Assembly: GCA_002110485.1 (NCBI GenBank)
Contig: MOWL01000090.1
Span: 620,001-684,000 of the forward strand
DNA: 64,000 nucleotides
Reading direction: 5' to 3'
Origin: Emergomyces orientalis
Taxonomy: Eukaryota; Ascomycota; Eurotiomycetes; Onygenales; Ajellomycetaceae
Part shown: one piece after another, positions 1 to 11,727 of the stretch
Position numbering within the stretch: the stretch's first letter is position 1
Layout: every line of letters starts with the position of its first letter
Position numbers and translations under genes: made by a program
Notes under the pieces: model-generated
Told to the model about the DNA's origin: nothing
Databases searched by the model: none
Seen by the model: the letters and a program-made list of their open reading frames with translations, nothing else

Positions 1-39
1 CTAAGCAAGACCTTCGCCGAAACCCTCCAGCGCGGTAAC

Positions 40-675
40 ATGCACAAGTCAATTACAAAGACGCCGCGGTCAATTCTCGCCCACCTACCGACCGACATCC
101 TATACTCTAACAAACAGCTATACAACGAGGCAGCCGCAGTGCTTTACGGTGAACTGACATTCGAGGCTGCTGAGCTAAAGACTTGGCTCCTATTCTCGCG
201 CATGGTGTCACCGCGCCATCTGGCGCTCGTCAAGCGGTTGAAGAGTACCTGGGTGGGTTTGCCGTGTTTGACAATGGCGCCTGTGCGCCCCGGGGCGTCC
301 GGGTATGCCTCGTACGAACAATATACGTTGTGGGATGAACCGTACGAGGAATTTTGGGAGATTGTTCGGAGTAGGATGAGTGGCTTGGTAGAGTTGGGGT
401 TTTGTATGAATTATGAGGGGCAGTATTTGGATCGATCGACAGTGGCGAAGTGGTTGGAGCCGTTGTTAGCGGTTAGGGGGTTGAGGGGGTTAGAGGTGTG
501 GGTTCGGGATAGGATTGGGGGAGAGGATGGAAGGGGTGGAGAGGATGAGGTTGGAGCGAAGAGGGAGGGAGAGGCTTTGGTAGGATTTTTGAGGGGGATT
601 ATGTGTCAGGGGAAGAGGGGGGAGGTGGTTGATGGGGGTGACGGTGAGGCTGATGTTTATGGTGAGAAAAAATAA
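40..675 (+). CDS. 2EXR/DUF7730-like hypothetical protein, probably 5' incomplete
   Basis: The frame is open from base 1, so the true start may lie left of the window; the first ATG seen is at 40 (211 aa from there). The segment around residues 22-42 (ILYSNKQLYNEAAAVLYGE) resembles the 'NKQIYxEAxxVLY' core of the fungal 2EXR/DUF7730 family, F-box-like proteins common in filamentous ascomycetes whose function is not known. The middle part is Trp/Leu-rich, and the last 55 residues are Gly/Glu/Arg-rich and look disordered. No intron is needed. The family call rests on one motif and is tentative; that this is a real coding region is more likely than not, given the length and the ordered N-terminal two thirds. 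Confidence 0.55.
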   Translation: MHKSITKTPRSILAHLPTDILYSNKQLYNEAAAVLYGELTFEAAELKTWLLFSRMVSPRHLALVKRLKSTWVGLPCLTMAPVRPGASGYASYEQYTLWDEPYEEFWEIVRSRMSGLVELGFCMNYEGQYLDRSTVAKWLEPLLAVRGLRGLEVWVRDRIGGEDGRGGEDEVGAKREGEALVGFLRGIMCQGKRGEVVDGGDGEADVYGEKK

Positions 676-3349
676 TCAGGATTGGTGATGTATTTTTATC
701 AACACGATCGATATGAGTGAGATATGATTTGACGAGGGGTGGTTGATTCTTTTTAATGGAGTATTCTGTTCCGGCCAGGGTGGAACAAGCGCTCGATACA
801 GAACGAAAGCTACCACTATTCGATATTGACCGAAAACAATATGCCGGGCCATGGGTATGTATCAAATTCGAAGTGAATGATAATGAGATATTTTCCTTCG
901 GTAATATAGTTTTCTACGCTATCGGGCCAACTGGACATTAAATGCCTCGGTAAATGAACAAGTCCCGTTACCTCCGAACTACTTCACCAGTTGTTTCAAC
1001 AAGCGCGACAATATAACACCCCTGGTCCTTGAACGTGCAGCCTAAAAAGCTTCAAGAATATGGCTTTCTGCACGCACACATTCCACATCAAGAGCAACCT
1101 TGCGGCCTTCTCCTGGCCCTCCCCCGTGGCAACTATCCGAGCAGTTCTACCAAACTACTTCTATGGCACAAATTGGTACAGGTATGATTTATGAGTTCTC
1201 GACCACAGGTGTGGCTAGAGAGACAAGGAAATCTGACCCTCATTTACAATATGATTAGAATCAACAATAGCCCTTGCTAAAATAAAATAAAAGACCCTGA
1301 CAACAGTCTCGTGGCATGCAAACATTTTTATTGTCAGCGAATAAGTGGTGCTGTATTCGCTTTGTTAACCCGCTTTAGTGTCGGCGGGTGCAAATTGCGA
1401 GGGCAGCTTCGAATCCAGGGGCTGCTGCGCAGTATAGGGCAGAGCTTCGGCACCCAGGTGTGGTACGTGCATATCTGCATTAGCGTCCATATTACATGAT
1501 GTCACAAAATTTTCATTCCCTCGTTGCTTCCCACATGCGGTGCTCTCCAGGAGACCGAGTTGATACTCATCCCCCCCTCATTCTTGATATCATCCCATGC
1601 AAAGGCACCGAGCTGACATCCTCTTAACGAAAATAGCTCTGCAAACACCATCAACGTTTGGAACGTCTCACTCAGCGGGATCCTCTGACTACCCGACAAA
1701 AAAAATCGATCCTTTCGTTTGATTTTGACTTGCGCGGTCAGGCCCAGTGGTAATGCCGGTCTCAGTCCATGGGCTGTTGCATTTGTCATTCTGACTCTTA
1801 CTGCGCACCCACATCTAATCGGCTTATCCGTTATTAGTTGACGACCTTTTTTTCAGCTTTTGGTCCCGGGACTTTGTTAGCAGTGCTCAAATCATGCATT
1901 TCTAGCCCTCCACAAATGAACCAGAAGATCACATTATATTTCATCCAACTTTGAAAACATCTGAAGTTTCCGCACTCCCAGAAGCCAGCCAAAATGTGTG
2001 TTGCTGACTTGGCCACTTTCATAAGCTATATGCCCGGTGGTTTTCTCCGTAGGTGAGTTGGTGATCTCGTTACATATGAAGCGCCTCGGAGGTGGTTATG
2101 AGTCAAAAACCACACAGCCAGAAGAACCAATCTGTTCAAGTTTATCCCTTGAAAAAATGCGTGACTTCCGGCTCCTGACAGTCCACCCATGCCAAGCCCC
2201 TGACACCAGGGAAGAAGTTGGTAGAGATCACGGAGCAGCGTCAGGGCGGCTGGTTTGGCAGATCCTCTCCTATAAACAATGAAGCTGTTTCCGCTAGCAG
2301 AGTTCGGTAACTAACAGCTGTCTGCGAGTCATTATGTGTGGGAGTTGAATTTCCAGGTATGATTCTATTTCTGGTTGCTTGATGCAGTGTTCTGACAGAA
2401 CAAGGTATGCCGAGGTCTGTTTCTTTTGTTATGCTAGGGTCGAGACGAAATACGATACTTCGGTAGTTAGTTAATCCCTGCCCATCATCACGGCCAATCA
2501 GGGAGCATCTTTCTGAGCCTAAAGATTTCAGCTGGGCGAATTCAAAATGCTACCTATTAGAGTAGAAGTGACAAATTAATCTGATAACCAGTACACTGAA
2601 TCCTATTGGGATAGTTTCAAAATGAGCTGATTAGGTCTTCACTCAGCGAGCTCCAGATCTAACAGGTCTAAAGGTTGGCGGCGATGCACTGGAATTTACA
2701 CAGACACTGGCACACTTGAAAAAATGTGGTAGGTTTCAAATTCTACCTTTTGGGTTAAACGGAATCCATACTGAAGGCGTTAAACCGCGGCCTGGTGTTT
2801 TAAGTGCGCCTAGAGCTCCAACGTTTGGTCGTGGTTCCAAGAATGTGGCCCCAAAACTAAACCCCCAATGCAGGAAAACGCTAAATTATGTCCGAGGGAT
2901 AGCTTGTTTTTGTGTACTACTACTGTACAATCCCGCTCGTTTACGACTGTAACCCTTCTCAAGTTTCAAAGGGCAGGCATGGATCATGTGTGGCGAGAAT
3001 ACTGGCCGCGGCAATCAAAACTGCTAATAATAGGTTCCGTCATCGTCGAGCCTCACAAGAGTATTCCTACCAGTTCACCAAACTAAAATATCCCACAAAC
3101 CTGCGAAGTAGAGGCTGAGTATTTGCTGAACTATAAAGGTTCTTAGCAGTCTGCTGGTTTACTCGGTTTCCCCCTGTAGGGAAGCAACACACAATTGTTT
3201 TATACCTCCCAAGGCCAATTACCACGATTTGAGATTAAATCATTCAGTATTTCCATCGCATATTTGAACACGCCTGCCTGTTTGCACGGCCGACCAACCG
3301 TTAACGTTACCACTTAAGCACAAGTCCATCTAGCCAAGTGTACATCACG
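676..3349. other. Gene-free stretch, left side
   Basis: Only short ORFs without recognisable motifs occur on either strand; none shows a convincing exon structure. The part next to 3350 probably includes the promoter and leader of the DUF4188 gene. No terminal repeats or transposase-like frame were seen. Confidence 0.5.
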
Positions 3350-4255
3350 ATGGCCGAAAAATCTTTTCGTCCGCTTACTTCGCCGCAAAAAGTGCCAGCG
3401 TACTCTCATCAGGCAAGAGCCACCAAAACCAATATAGTGTACAGTGCAATCCGCGATAATTTTACCATTAGCACATGGCTTCTGATCGGCGGACTGTTCC
3501 AGGGTGTGACCGTTGCTCTGTTGGGCTATCTTACTCTCCTACCAGCCGCAGCTGTTATTGCCTATCGGGTCGGTGACAATCTTCTCATGATCTGGGGTTG
3601 GAAAAAGAACCGCTACCTCTCAGGCGTATTCTTCAACAAATTCGTCGCTCAAGTACCTCGTTCGGATGGATCCTTTGGTTCCAACCCAGCAGAGAGCTCT
3701 GTCGTCGTATTCATTATAGGATCGAAATCCAACCACCCCTTTGGAGCTTTCGATCCGGTGTTCCGGAAAATAGGTGTCTATTTCTCTGCTATGGAAAAAG
3801 AGCTCCAAGATAACGCTGAGGAGTTGGGGTTGCTGGGCTCGACGGCCTGGATCGGTAGTCGTGAAACGACGGCAAATGAGGCGATGACCGTGATGTACTT
3901 CCGGGATTTTGAGTCGCTGCACAAATACGCCCACGGACCGTTCCACATGAAAGTTGTGAAGTATTGGTCGCGCGTCGTGAAGGACACCCCTCATGTCTCC
4001 ATATTTCATGAGACATATGTTGTACCAAAGGGACAATGGGAGAACATCTATGGGAATAGCAAGCCAACGGGGTTAAGCGCGGCTGCTTTCCCGGTCCGCT
4101 CGGCCCAAGGGAATGGAGAGACGGAGTGGATGAGTCCGATTGTTGATGCGCGGCACTCAAATCTCCGGACTGCGGCAGGGAGAATACAGTCAGATTACTT
4201 AAAAGGCTATGAGGAGAAGCATAGCGAGGTCTGGGATTATGAGGGTGGATTATGA
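3350..4255 (+). CDS. DUF4188 domain protein (monooxygenase-like)
   Basis: Single-exon gene of 301 aa. The start is taken at the ATG at 3350 (context ACGATGG); the frame extends four codons further upstream only to a GTG. DUF4188 proteins are fungal and bacterial proteins with a predicted dimeric alpha/beta-barrel (ferredoxin-like) fold, often annotated as monooxygenases; their substrates are mostly unknown. Family traits visible here are an N-terminal hydrophobic segment (about residues 41-75), then 'GDNLLMIWGWKKNRYL', 'VVFIIGSKSNHPFG', 'TTANEAMTVMYFRDFESLHKYAHG' read in pieces, and 'HVSIFHETY'. These match the usual order of conserved blocks. The C-terminal 60 residues are variable. Neighbours give no pathway hint. 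Enzymatic activity is inferred only from the family. Confidence 0.85.
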   Translation: MAEKSFRPLTSPQKVPAYSHQARATKTNIVYSAIRDNFTISTWLLIGGLFQGVTVALLGYLTLLPAAAVIAYRVGDNLLMIWGWKKNRYLSGVFFNKFVAQVPRSDGSFGSNPAESSVVVFIIGSKSNHPFGAFDPVFRKIGVYFSAMEKELQDNAEELGLLGSTAWIGSRETTANEAMTVMYFRDFESLHKYAHGPFHMKVVKYWSRVVKDTPHVSIFHETYVVPKGQWENIYGNSKPTGLSAAAFPVRSAQGNGETEWMSPIVDARHSNLRTAAGRIQSDYLKGYEEKHSEVWDYEGGL

Positions 4256-5329
4256 TGGCATCACCCCCTAGAATACTCTGTGTATTGTCGCGGTTTCGTT
4301 TTTGTTTGGGAGAATCGGAGGGAGCTTATTGTTTTCTTGTTTTGTTCTACCTTGGTCAATGTAGATGCCAGTACCAGAAGCAGCATGGTAGATCAGTAGC
4401 AGCTTTCACCAAATCGGTTCCGGCTGCCCCAGGATTTGGTGCTTAATTCTTCTACTCAATTTTCTATTCTTTTTATCACAATAGAGACATACACCTTCTC
4501 AACCAGTGTAGTTAGGAACATTCAAGAGCCAGGACACCTTCGGATTGGTCGCTTGGATGGCCGGTTAAAAAAAATAATGCGAACAGGGGCACGTTTGCTA
4601 TGGGAAGATGAAACCGATATCAATGCGCAAACCTCTAGCAGGTAAATAATATGAATTGATGCAATGACGTAATGCCAGGCCAATGAACCTATTCTTGCAA
4701 GGGACTCATGTCAACAGGAAGGATCTTGAGATGGAATTGATGCAAACGTAAAAACTAGAAGTTAATCGACTCGACGTAGTGCTTCTCATGGCAGAATGGG
4801 CATCCATAGCGCCCACAAACATTCCCTTTTCCGCCAGGCGCAGCCAATTTTTACAGAAGCACTCCCAAATAGGGGTCATCCCAAGAATGATGTCATGACG
4901 TTTTTGCTCTGGCACTCAGTTGGTTTAATCGATGCGTCCTATAAAAAGCCAATTTCTTCATAAAGAATTGGAGTTCGGTTCCTCAAGTAAGCATACCAAT
5001 ATACAGACACAGATATAAATATTTACTGTGTGATTGCTCCTAACCCTTGCGATGTTGTTCCCCCGCACGCTACCCCTCATCTCCAAATAACCCCGCGCCA
5101 TCAATTGAGTTGAGGGAAAGAAACATGTTTTGTGGTCATAATAACCGCAAATTGTTACGAAATTCTTAGTCATAGGGCTAATTTCTATTGTATTTATGCT
5201 CATGATTCCGTTTCTTGATCTCCTTTTGTGAAAGATCACCGAATATAATCTTGACAGCCCATCAATTTGCCAAAATAAGAGCATCCCTACAGCCCCCCCA
5301 TATCAGTATAACTCCGAGCAGCATAGACC
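4256..5329. other. Intergenic, no gene seen
   Basis: AT-rich spacer between the DUF4188 gene and cyanase. Short ORFs on both strands have no motif, no codon bias and no plausible splice partners. It presumably holds the terminator of the first gene and the promoter of the second. Confidence 0.5.
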
Positions 5330-6002
5330 ATGCCCAACCTCAACCTCGCAACTCTCGACGTAAGAAATTTTCATCATGACTCCATCTTTCCTCGTAGAGT
5401 ACCATTCAACGGATAATTAATCTACTACTTTCAGATCTCCGAGCACCCTAACCTCCCCACGTCCTCTGGTGTGCTCTTCAAGGCCAAAGCCGACAAGAAA
5501 CTCTCCTTCGAAGCCATAGCATCCGCCATTGGCCGGAATGAAGTAGCCACTGCAGCCATCTTCTATGGACAGGCAAAAGCTTCCGCAGAAGATATTGCCA
5601 AGTTGGCTGAAGTCCTAGACATTGATCATGGCCATCTGGAGTCGCTTCTGAGCGGGTTCCCGGACCGGGGCAAGTCCGTGTCCTTCCCACCAAAGGACCC
5701 ACTAATCTATCGCCTGTATGAAATTGTGCAGAATTATGGGTATGCGTATAAGGCGGTGATGAATGAGAAGTTTGGAGACGGGATTATGAGTGCAATTTCG
5801 TTCTCGACTAAGGTTGAGAAGGAGACGGATGAGGATGGGAATAATTGGGCGGTTGTGACATGGAGGGGCAAATGGTATGTGGATTGTATTCAATTCAATT
5901 CAATTCAATTTTATATTTTTGTGATCCCTCTTTTGGTCGATCCCTTTCAACTGGAAAACATGGCTGATTAATATCAATAGGCTTCCATATTCTCGATTTT
6001 AA
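5330..6002 (+). CDS. cyn1: Cyanate hydratase (cyanase)
   Basis: Three exons: 5330-5359, 5435-5874 and 5981-6002 (163 aa; bacterial cyanase is 156 aa). Introns are GTAAGA...TTTCAG and GTATGT...ATAG. Exon 3 encodes only the last seven residues (W-LPYSRF), as fungal cyanases end. The enzyme converts cyanate and bicarbonate to ammonia and carbon dioxide via carbamate and acts as a decamer of dimers in the cytosol. The N-terminal part (residues 18-75) is the helical, HTH-like domain; the C-terminal part carries the catalytic triad in 'YRLYEIVQ' (Arg and Glu) and 'MSAISFS' (Ser). All three catalytic residues are present, so it should be active. No carbonic anhydrase gene is next to it. Confidence 0.96.
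5888..5907. repeat. ATTCA pentanucleotide microsatellite in cyanase intron 2
   Basis: Four perfect tandem copies of ATTCA just after the second donor site of the cyanase gene. Likely length-polymorphic between strains; no function implied. Confidence 0.8.
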
Positions 6003-6604
6003 GTGGGGTAGACGAGGTAGAAATGGATATGGGGAGATGGATGTCGGCAATATGATGAATGGCATTGGCCATGTCTGCTGTTCCGAAGTTTTATTCACAG
6101 GTTTTTCTCGAATGCGGAATTGTGACTGGTTGTCAGATAGAGCAGTAGCCCCTATATGATACTAGCTATTTATGTGAAGATACGATCGCTAATGAGCAAA
6201 ACTATTTTCTGTTATTATCTTTCATCAAACCAACGAAACAATGGGGCGGGTAACCACACATCCAAACTGTAATTTTGCTCATAAATATTCTCTATTTGAT
6301 ACATGATATACCCCTCAAGTATATTGAGGTGCAGTGATATCAAACTTTGGGATGCTCGCGCATTACTCGTCAATCGAACATATTCACTTTCCTCCTGAGA
6401 GACCTTTGATGACATTTTCTTCACTCTTCACTTTACTGGTTGGTGATATAAAAAAGATAAAGGCTCCATCCTCATCCTTCTAATTCTTCTATTATCCAGC
6501 GCTTCTCTTTTCTCAAAAATTCTGCCTCCCAGACTTTTCTCCTATCTTCAAAACAGCTGTGACCGCCGCCACCAACCAGCTAGCTATTGATAACCACCAC
6601 CAAG
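6003..6604. other. Intergenic: cyanase 3' end and promoter of the zinc-finger gene
   Basis: No gene. The last ~130 bases before 6605 are CT-rich on the + strand, as is common for leaders just upstream of fungal start codons. Confidence 0.5.
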
Positions 6605-8333
6605 ATGGGCTCCACTGAAGTCGTTCCCCGAATCGTCTGTACTTTTGACAATTGCAGCCGTGCCTTCGCTACACAAAAGGAGCTTCGAAAACACAAAATC
6701 CAGTTCATTGACCATGAATACTGTGCCCGTTGTGACCTGGACTTTGACGACGAAAGAGAACTATTCGCCCATAAACTCGAGAGCAATAACCATATTGTCT
6801 GCCCCTGTTGCGGAGAAGAGTTTAAAAGTGAGGGAGGGAAAAACACACATTTCGCTCAGGTATGAGGTTTTTGCTTCTGATATCAAATTTCCGTAATTGA
6901 CTCTTGTCTCATACATTCCTTCCTGCTGTTACATATGATATATTTCTATATTTTCCAAGTATTGATTACTATAGCCCCTGACACGAGCAACGTATACTTT
7001 AAACAGTTCCACAGGGCCAATCAAGAGATGGTCTGCCACTTCTGCTCTGCTAAATTCAGCCGTGCCCATGCATACATGTGTCATATAGAAAACGACCAAT
7101 GCCCATCTTTTTCTGCTGAACGGTACATAGAACAGCGTGTTAAAAAGGAAGCTCTCAGGACTGTGATGTCCCGGGCTTTGGGTCATACTGGAAAGGGGGG
7201 TTTCGGGCTCACTGGTTCATCTATTGGTTCCAGTGTAGATGGGGGTGTTGGTATTCCTCTCCTGGGTTCGCAGGAGACGATGTCCCTGAGGAGTGAGGGT
7301 ATTAAACCAGCTGCTACAAGCAGTAATGGTTGGGACACCACCTCTGTCTCCGTTCAGCTTCGCGGTATGAGCCTCTGGCCAGCCCCCGGGGAGGAACAGG
7401 AAGTGAAAATGGACCCTGAGGAGCGGGATCTTATGGCATATTCCAACGCGGAATATGACCGTGAGGAGGAGGAAGCTAGAAGCAGATTTCGTAGCACCAG
7501 CAACAGCGGCCCGCCGACAACCCCAAGAGGCAAACATGATATTATGGTTGACCTCGACGAGTCGGCATCAAAAATATCTGAAAACACATGGGGAACCTGG
7601 GAAAGCAAGTCTGTCACATCGCCCATCCCTCCGGCAAGTGGTGTTGCCGAGAAACGCCAACAAGAGCCATGGAGCCCCTCTAAGTTCTTCAGCCCTGCTA
7701 TGGGGAAGTGGGTATGTGTATGTGACAAGGTATTTGACAGCGAAAAAGAATTCGATGGCCATATTAAGTCTGGTATCCATATGGGTGGTGTTTTCCGGTA
7801 TGAAATCTTCCTCTTGCAATCCATTCCTTTCTTTGGATATTTCCCGTTTCTGCCCATATCCAGCTCTATACACACTTGCTCTTTCTCGTAGCAGTAGTCT
7901 CTAGAAAGAAAGGAAAGGAAACAAGCCATAATACTAATACCTCTGGAATCTATATAGCTGTCCCGGCTGCTTGCGCATGTTTAAAACCAGCACGGCACTT
8001 ACTGCGCACTGCGAATCCGCCACAGTGCGCTGTAAAGTGAACAAGGACGAGAACTATGCCCGCATCATGGATGAAATTTCCGCCGGATTGATCGAGCCCG
8101 CCGGAGAAAATGAGGATGGTTCTATCAGATATAGAACCATCCCACCATCTCAAACCGTAATTGATTTGAAGAATGTTAAGTGGTAAGGAGACTTTGGGCA
8201 GGTATGTCTGTGGATATGGAAATAAATATGATATTTCAGCAGATGGCGTTCGGGTAACGAGTTCGCCATGACTGTCGAGGTATACCAGGCGATGGAAAAT
8301 GTTAAGGGAGGTAAGAGACGGTGGGAAAAATAA
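6605..8333 (+). CDS. C2H2 zinc-finger protein
   Basis: Reconstructed with four exons: 6605-6859, 7007-7797, 7958-8182 and 8240-8333 (454 aa). The ATG at 6605 (AAGATGG) is preferred to in-frame non-ATG codons upstream. Zinc-finger-like units are visible: 'CTFDNCSRAFATQKELRKH', 'CARCDLDFDDERELFAHK', 'CPCCGEEF..H', 'CHFCSAKFSRAHAYMCHIE', then after a ~180-residue disordered, acidic linker 'CVCDKVFDSEKEFDGHIKSGIH' and 'CPGCLRMFKTSTALTAHCE'. Exon joins keep finger spacing intact, which supports the splice sites. Such proteins are usually nuclear and bind nucleic acid; no target is known. The last exon is uncertain: without the final intron (8183-8239) translation stops at 8186. The extra 31 codons are open and have coding-like third positions. 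The gene abuts the CpG-poor block at 8338. Confidence 0.8.
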
Positions 8334-8337
8334 AACG

Positions 8338-9235
8338 GATGAAAATGGGGAACTAAAGTGGAATTTGAAATTGTGTTCCTCAGTCATGTTCAAACTGGCC
8401 TATTTTACAGCCAAACTAACTTGCAAGAAAGATTCAAACTCATGATAAGATGCTGTAGTTATTTGATGTTCTTGATAATCAGAAATAAATGAATGATATA
8501 AAATAAATATATTTAACTAGATAAGCTTTTGCAGTGTTATATTCAATTCATCAAGACAGCTCTTGTCAGACAGCTTCAATTGAATCAGTTAATCAATAGA
8601 TAGTAATTACTTAGATATTGAACACTGAACAGAAGCAGAAAAATAGAATGAAATTTATATATTCTATTAAAAATTTGATGATATTACTGAAATTTAGAAA
8701 ATAACTGTAAACTGACCTGAATGAAAAGCTGTCTTCTGTTGATTTATAAATTTCATTTTTTTTTAAAACAGAGTACTGCAATCACTGTATAATGTAGTAT
8801 AAAGATCAGATCAGAAGTAGCATGAATTTGAGAAAAAAATTGATTTTGATTCAAGTATTCATCAAGAATTTCTACAAATGATAAATTTGATTTCATTTTA
8901 TTTATCTTTTTTCTGAAGATAAAGACAGTATTTATTACACTGCATCAGCTGCTATTAATTCTGTAAATCTATCTGCAGCTTTCAATTTTTCTTACTACTC
9001 ATTTATTTAAGACCGTCAGCATCTTTCAGCTTCTTGATTCATCTTGCAGCAGCTGTATCAATTCTCTGAAAAGCCCACAGAATAGATTTTATGATCTATT
9101 AAAGAGAGTCTGTTAACTCTTGAAAAAAGATGTATGTTCATTCACAACCCATCTAAAATATTTCCATATATCTTCTCTAAAGTGTTTTCAATCACCCACA
9201 ATAACACTGTTTCTCCTGCTATCAAGGGTGCTCTA
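8338..9235. repeat. AT-rich, CpG-depleted block (RIP-like relic)
   Basis: About 900 bases contain a single CpG (at 9014) and are very AT-rich, while flanking sequence has ordinary CpG frequency. TpG, CpA and TpA are common. This is the pattern expected of an old repeat mutated by a RIP-like or methylation-driven process; CpG depletion of repeats has been described for Onygenales. All six frames are broken by stops, and no element family can be named. No terminal repeats were found. Confidence 0.65.
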
Positions 9236-9985
9236 CGTGAGCGAGAGAGTAACCGATGCTGTTTAGCGGGCACGGATACCGACCTTAAACCAATTTTCTT
9301 TATTTCTCTGTCAATTGCATGTCACAATATCTCCTGGAAGGATGACTTTTTACTCAACCATAGCTTCAGGGACGATTACTACCCCTTCTCGAGGCACTTG
9401 CAGCATCTGAGATGGTTGCCCAGCTTTTTTCAGAACCTTTAATCCTCTACCAGCGACAAAACGGAAAGCGCGCTCAAAAACTTATGGCTGTGCGTACAAA
9501 TGTTGGAAATTAATTTCGGGTCGTCCCCCTAGCGCATGGTTCGCTTTGGGAGCCGATTAGCGCCGTGACGTGGAAATATCGGACCTATTCCTTTCTGGGC
9601 AATTACGGACACGCAACCAACAAAAAGTTTGGAAGCTTCTGATTTTGTATACCGTTACGGAGTTTGTCTTCATTTATCCACCAATTTTTATGTGTTTTAG
9701 TTTATTCGAAGACTTGCTCTTTCAATCAAGATTGAATATATACCGATTTATCAAAAACCTTCTCATCAGTCGAGAATTTTCTACCTTTACTCACAAAAAT
9801 CACATCCCGCAGAATACCATTTCCATCGAACCCGAATTGAAGTTTTCACAACCCTCGAATAGAAAATAATATCACGGCAGCCACTCTGAATTGAAACAAA
9901 AAACAATACCATATCCAGCAACAACAGGGCCTTACTGAACTCCGCATAAAAACGGGGAGAAAAGCCCCTATCCCGAATCCTGGCC
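9236..9985. other. Intergenic, no gene seen
   Basis: ORFs at 9134-9442 and 9570-9869 lack recognisable motifs and end before the next gene. The last part is the presumed promoter/leader of the membrane protein at 9986. Confidence 0.45.
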
Positions 9986-10642
9986 ATGGCGGCGGACGAC
10001 TCCTCCACGCCTCAACCACCCAGCACAACCACAGCAACATTTCCTGCCCGCGACCGCTCCGCCGATTTTGAGAAGTTCAAGAACTTTGCCGCCTACACAT
10101 TCCTATTTGCTTCCCCCGTCTTTATCGCTCTCCCACCCCGCAAACTCGATTTCTATACCTTCAGCCTTGGCGCTGCCTTCCTCGTCTCCGCAAACCGCAT
10201 CACCTCTGTACATTCAGGGAGGAGCATAGTTGGACATATCCGGTCGAGAACAGTCGGTGAGAACCGACCGAACATGTTCCGCGACCTGCCTACACCACAA
10301 GCGGAGGCGATGCAGGCACAGCTACGGGCTACGCGGGAGGCTCAGATTCGAGAAGGGAAAATCGTAGGGGAGGAGTTGGAGAGATTGAAGCGGAGACAGG
10401 AGGCAGAAGAGAAGGATTTGAATATTGTGAGAAAGGTGTGGATGGGTGGAGAGAGGGAAGGGTGGAAAGAACGGAGGCGTAGGGAAGAGCAGAAGGCACT
10501 GGAGGAAGGGAGGGGATACGGGGATTTAATTAAAGAGCATATTTGGGAGGTGGTGAATTGGGGGAAGAATGATGATGAGCGGAGTGAAGAGGGGGGGAAG
10601 ACAAGTGGAGGCGGAACGGAAGAGGTGAGTGAGCGGAAATGA
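9986..10642 (+). CDS. Small membrane protein, fungal 'rhomboid family membrane protein' type
   Basis: Single exon, 218 aa, start ATG in a strong context (GCCATGG). Residues about 30-48 and 52-70 are hydrophobic and probably form two membrane passes or a hairpin; the remainder is a highly charged Arg/Glu-rich helix (residues ~108-180), then a conserved-looking stretch with 'GYGDLIKEHIWEVVNWG', and a Gly/Ser/Glu tail. This architecture matches short fungal proteins that databases call rhomboid family membrane proteins, although no rhomboid Ser-His catalytic dyad (GxSG, H) is visible. It is therefore unlikely to be an active rhomboid protease. The function is unknown. Confidence 0.72.
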   Translation: MAADDSSTPQPPSTTTATFPARDRSADFEKFKNFAAYTFLFASPVFIALPPRKLDFYTFSLGAAFLVSANRITSVHSGRSIVGHIRSRTVGENRPNMFRDLPTPQAEAMQAQLRATREAQIREGKIVGEELERLKRRQEAEEKDLNIVRKVWMGGEREGWKERRRREEQKALEEGRGYGDLIKEHIWEVVNWGKNDDERSEEGGKTSGGGTEEVSERK

Positions 10643-11727
10643 GGAATTGACTTCCATGTAGGATGGGAGCGCCTTTCACAGCATTCTCTAGGTTAGCTAT
10701 TATTGCTGGCCAGAGCGGGAGATTGCGCTGGGGTGGTGGACTACGTCTCTCAAATACGCCATTGCCACGACTCTTGAACTTCAACGTTCGCATTTAAGAG
10801 ATGAAAATTGTATGTGTACAATATACACTATTCTGCCTCCCCATCGGCGGAACCAAGTTGCCCTGGAACTACAAGCAGGCGAAGATTCCGCGGCTTTTGT
10901 GACACCGTGTCCAGCGACGGTATGATTCACCCACTTGTCGAACTGCGGACAATGCCGTGTGCTGCTCTTGCCACCTCTATTAATCATTTGCTCAACTCTC
11001 CGCTGTAAAAAAAAAAAAAAAAAAAACCTGGATGTATTGGGGCGTAGCCCCTTACCCCCATTGAATCAGGGGCAATGTGATGGTCGCATTACCTAGACTA
11101 AGATGCTTCCAATCTACTGTACGATAGACCTAGTTGACCACTTCTTTTCCATGTATTTTTTACAATATTACGCACATAGGACTTGGGATTTCTTCGCGTC
11201 TCGATTTACTCTCGTGTCACCCATACGAGGGAAAGAAAATTTTTGGATCATTCATTGCTTTTGGCAAAAAATTTGAGCGACACCTTCTCATACAGAAACA
11301 AACTAACAGGCCCATTCTGAAAATTCCCAAAAAGGTCGCCTGATCCTCTACCGTAAACCCATTGATAAAAACGCCGTAATGAGCCTCGACCCCCCAAATT
11401 TCCCAAAACAGACATGCTTGCACAAACTTGCAATTTGGAAAAAAAGAATATTTGGACGTGCCTTTAAATGTAGTTAGAAACAGCAGTGCAGAAACATTTG
11501 CAGGAGGCTTCAACAATTTCTCAGGTTGTCCCAAGCACTTCCTAACTCTTACCAGAATCCACGCATCATTTAAACAGACACAGAACAGTAAACACGGCCA
11601 CAACGAACGTTAAACAATGACTCGCAAAAAGAAAAAAAAATGAATGTAAGGAGTAAAATTCGTAACACCAGGTTTCGTAACCAAAAAAATCAAAATCAAA
11701 ACAGTACAAAATTACACGCATGGAAGC
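10643..11727. other. Intergenic with a 20-nt poly-A tract
   Basis: Holds the 3' ends of two convergent genes. A run of A at 11007-11026 is followed shortly by a small hairpin (GGGGC/GCCCC arms near 11038-11052). Short ORFs here look non-coding. Confidence 0.5.
11007..11026. repeat. Poly-A homopolymer tract
   Basis: Twenty consecutive A residues in intergenic DNA. It could be a relic of a retroposed tail, but no target-site duplication was recognised. Confidence 0.8.

Noticed and set aside
1405..1420. tRNA B-box-like sequence (GCTTCGAATCC)
   Set aside because: No matching A box or cloverleaf can be formed around it.
3620..4160. Minus-strand ORFs opposite the DUF4188 gene
   Set aside because: Shadow frames of the coding strand.
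8881..9020. Retrotransposon Gag zinc-knuckle remnant in the CpG-poor block
   Set aside because: A reverse-strand stretch with two Cys looked suggestive, but the required Cys/His spacing is absent and stops occur in all frames.
9134..9869. Two ORFs upstream of the membrane protein gene
   Set aside because: Partly within or next to the CpG-depleted block; no motif, no splice partners.
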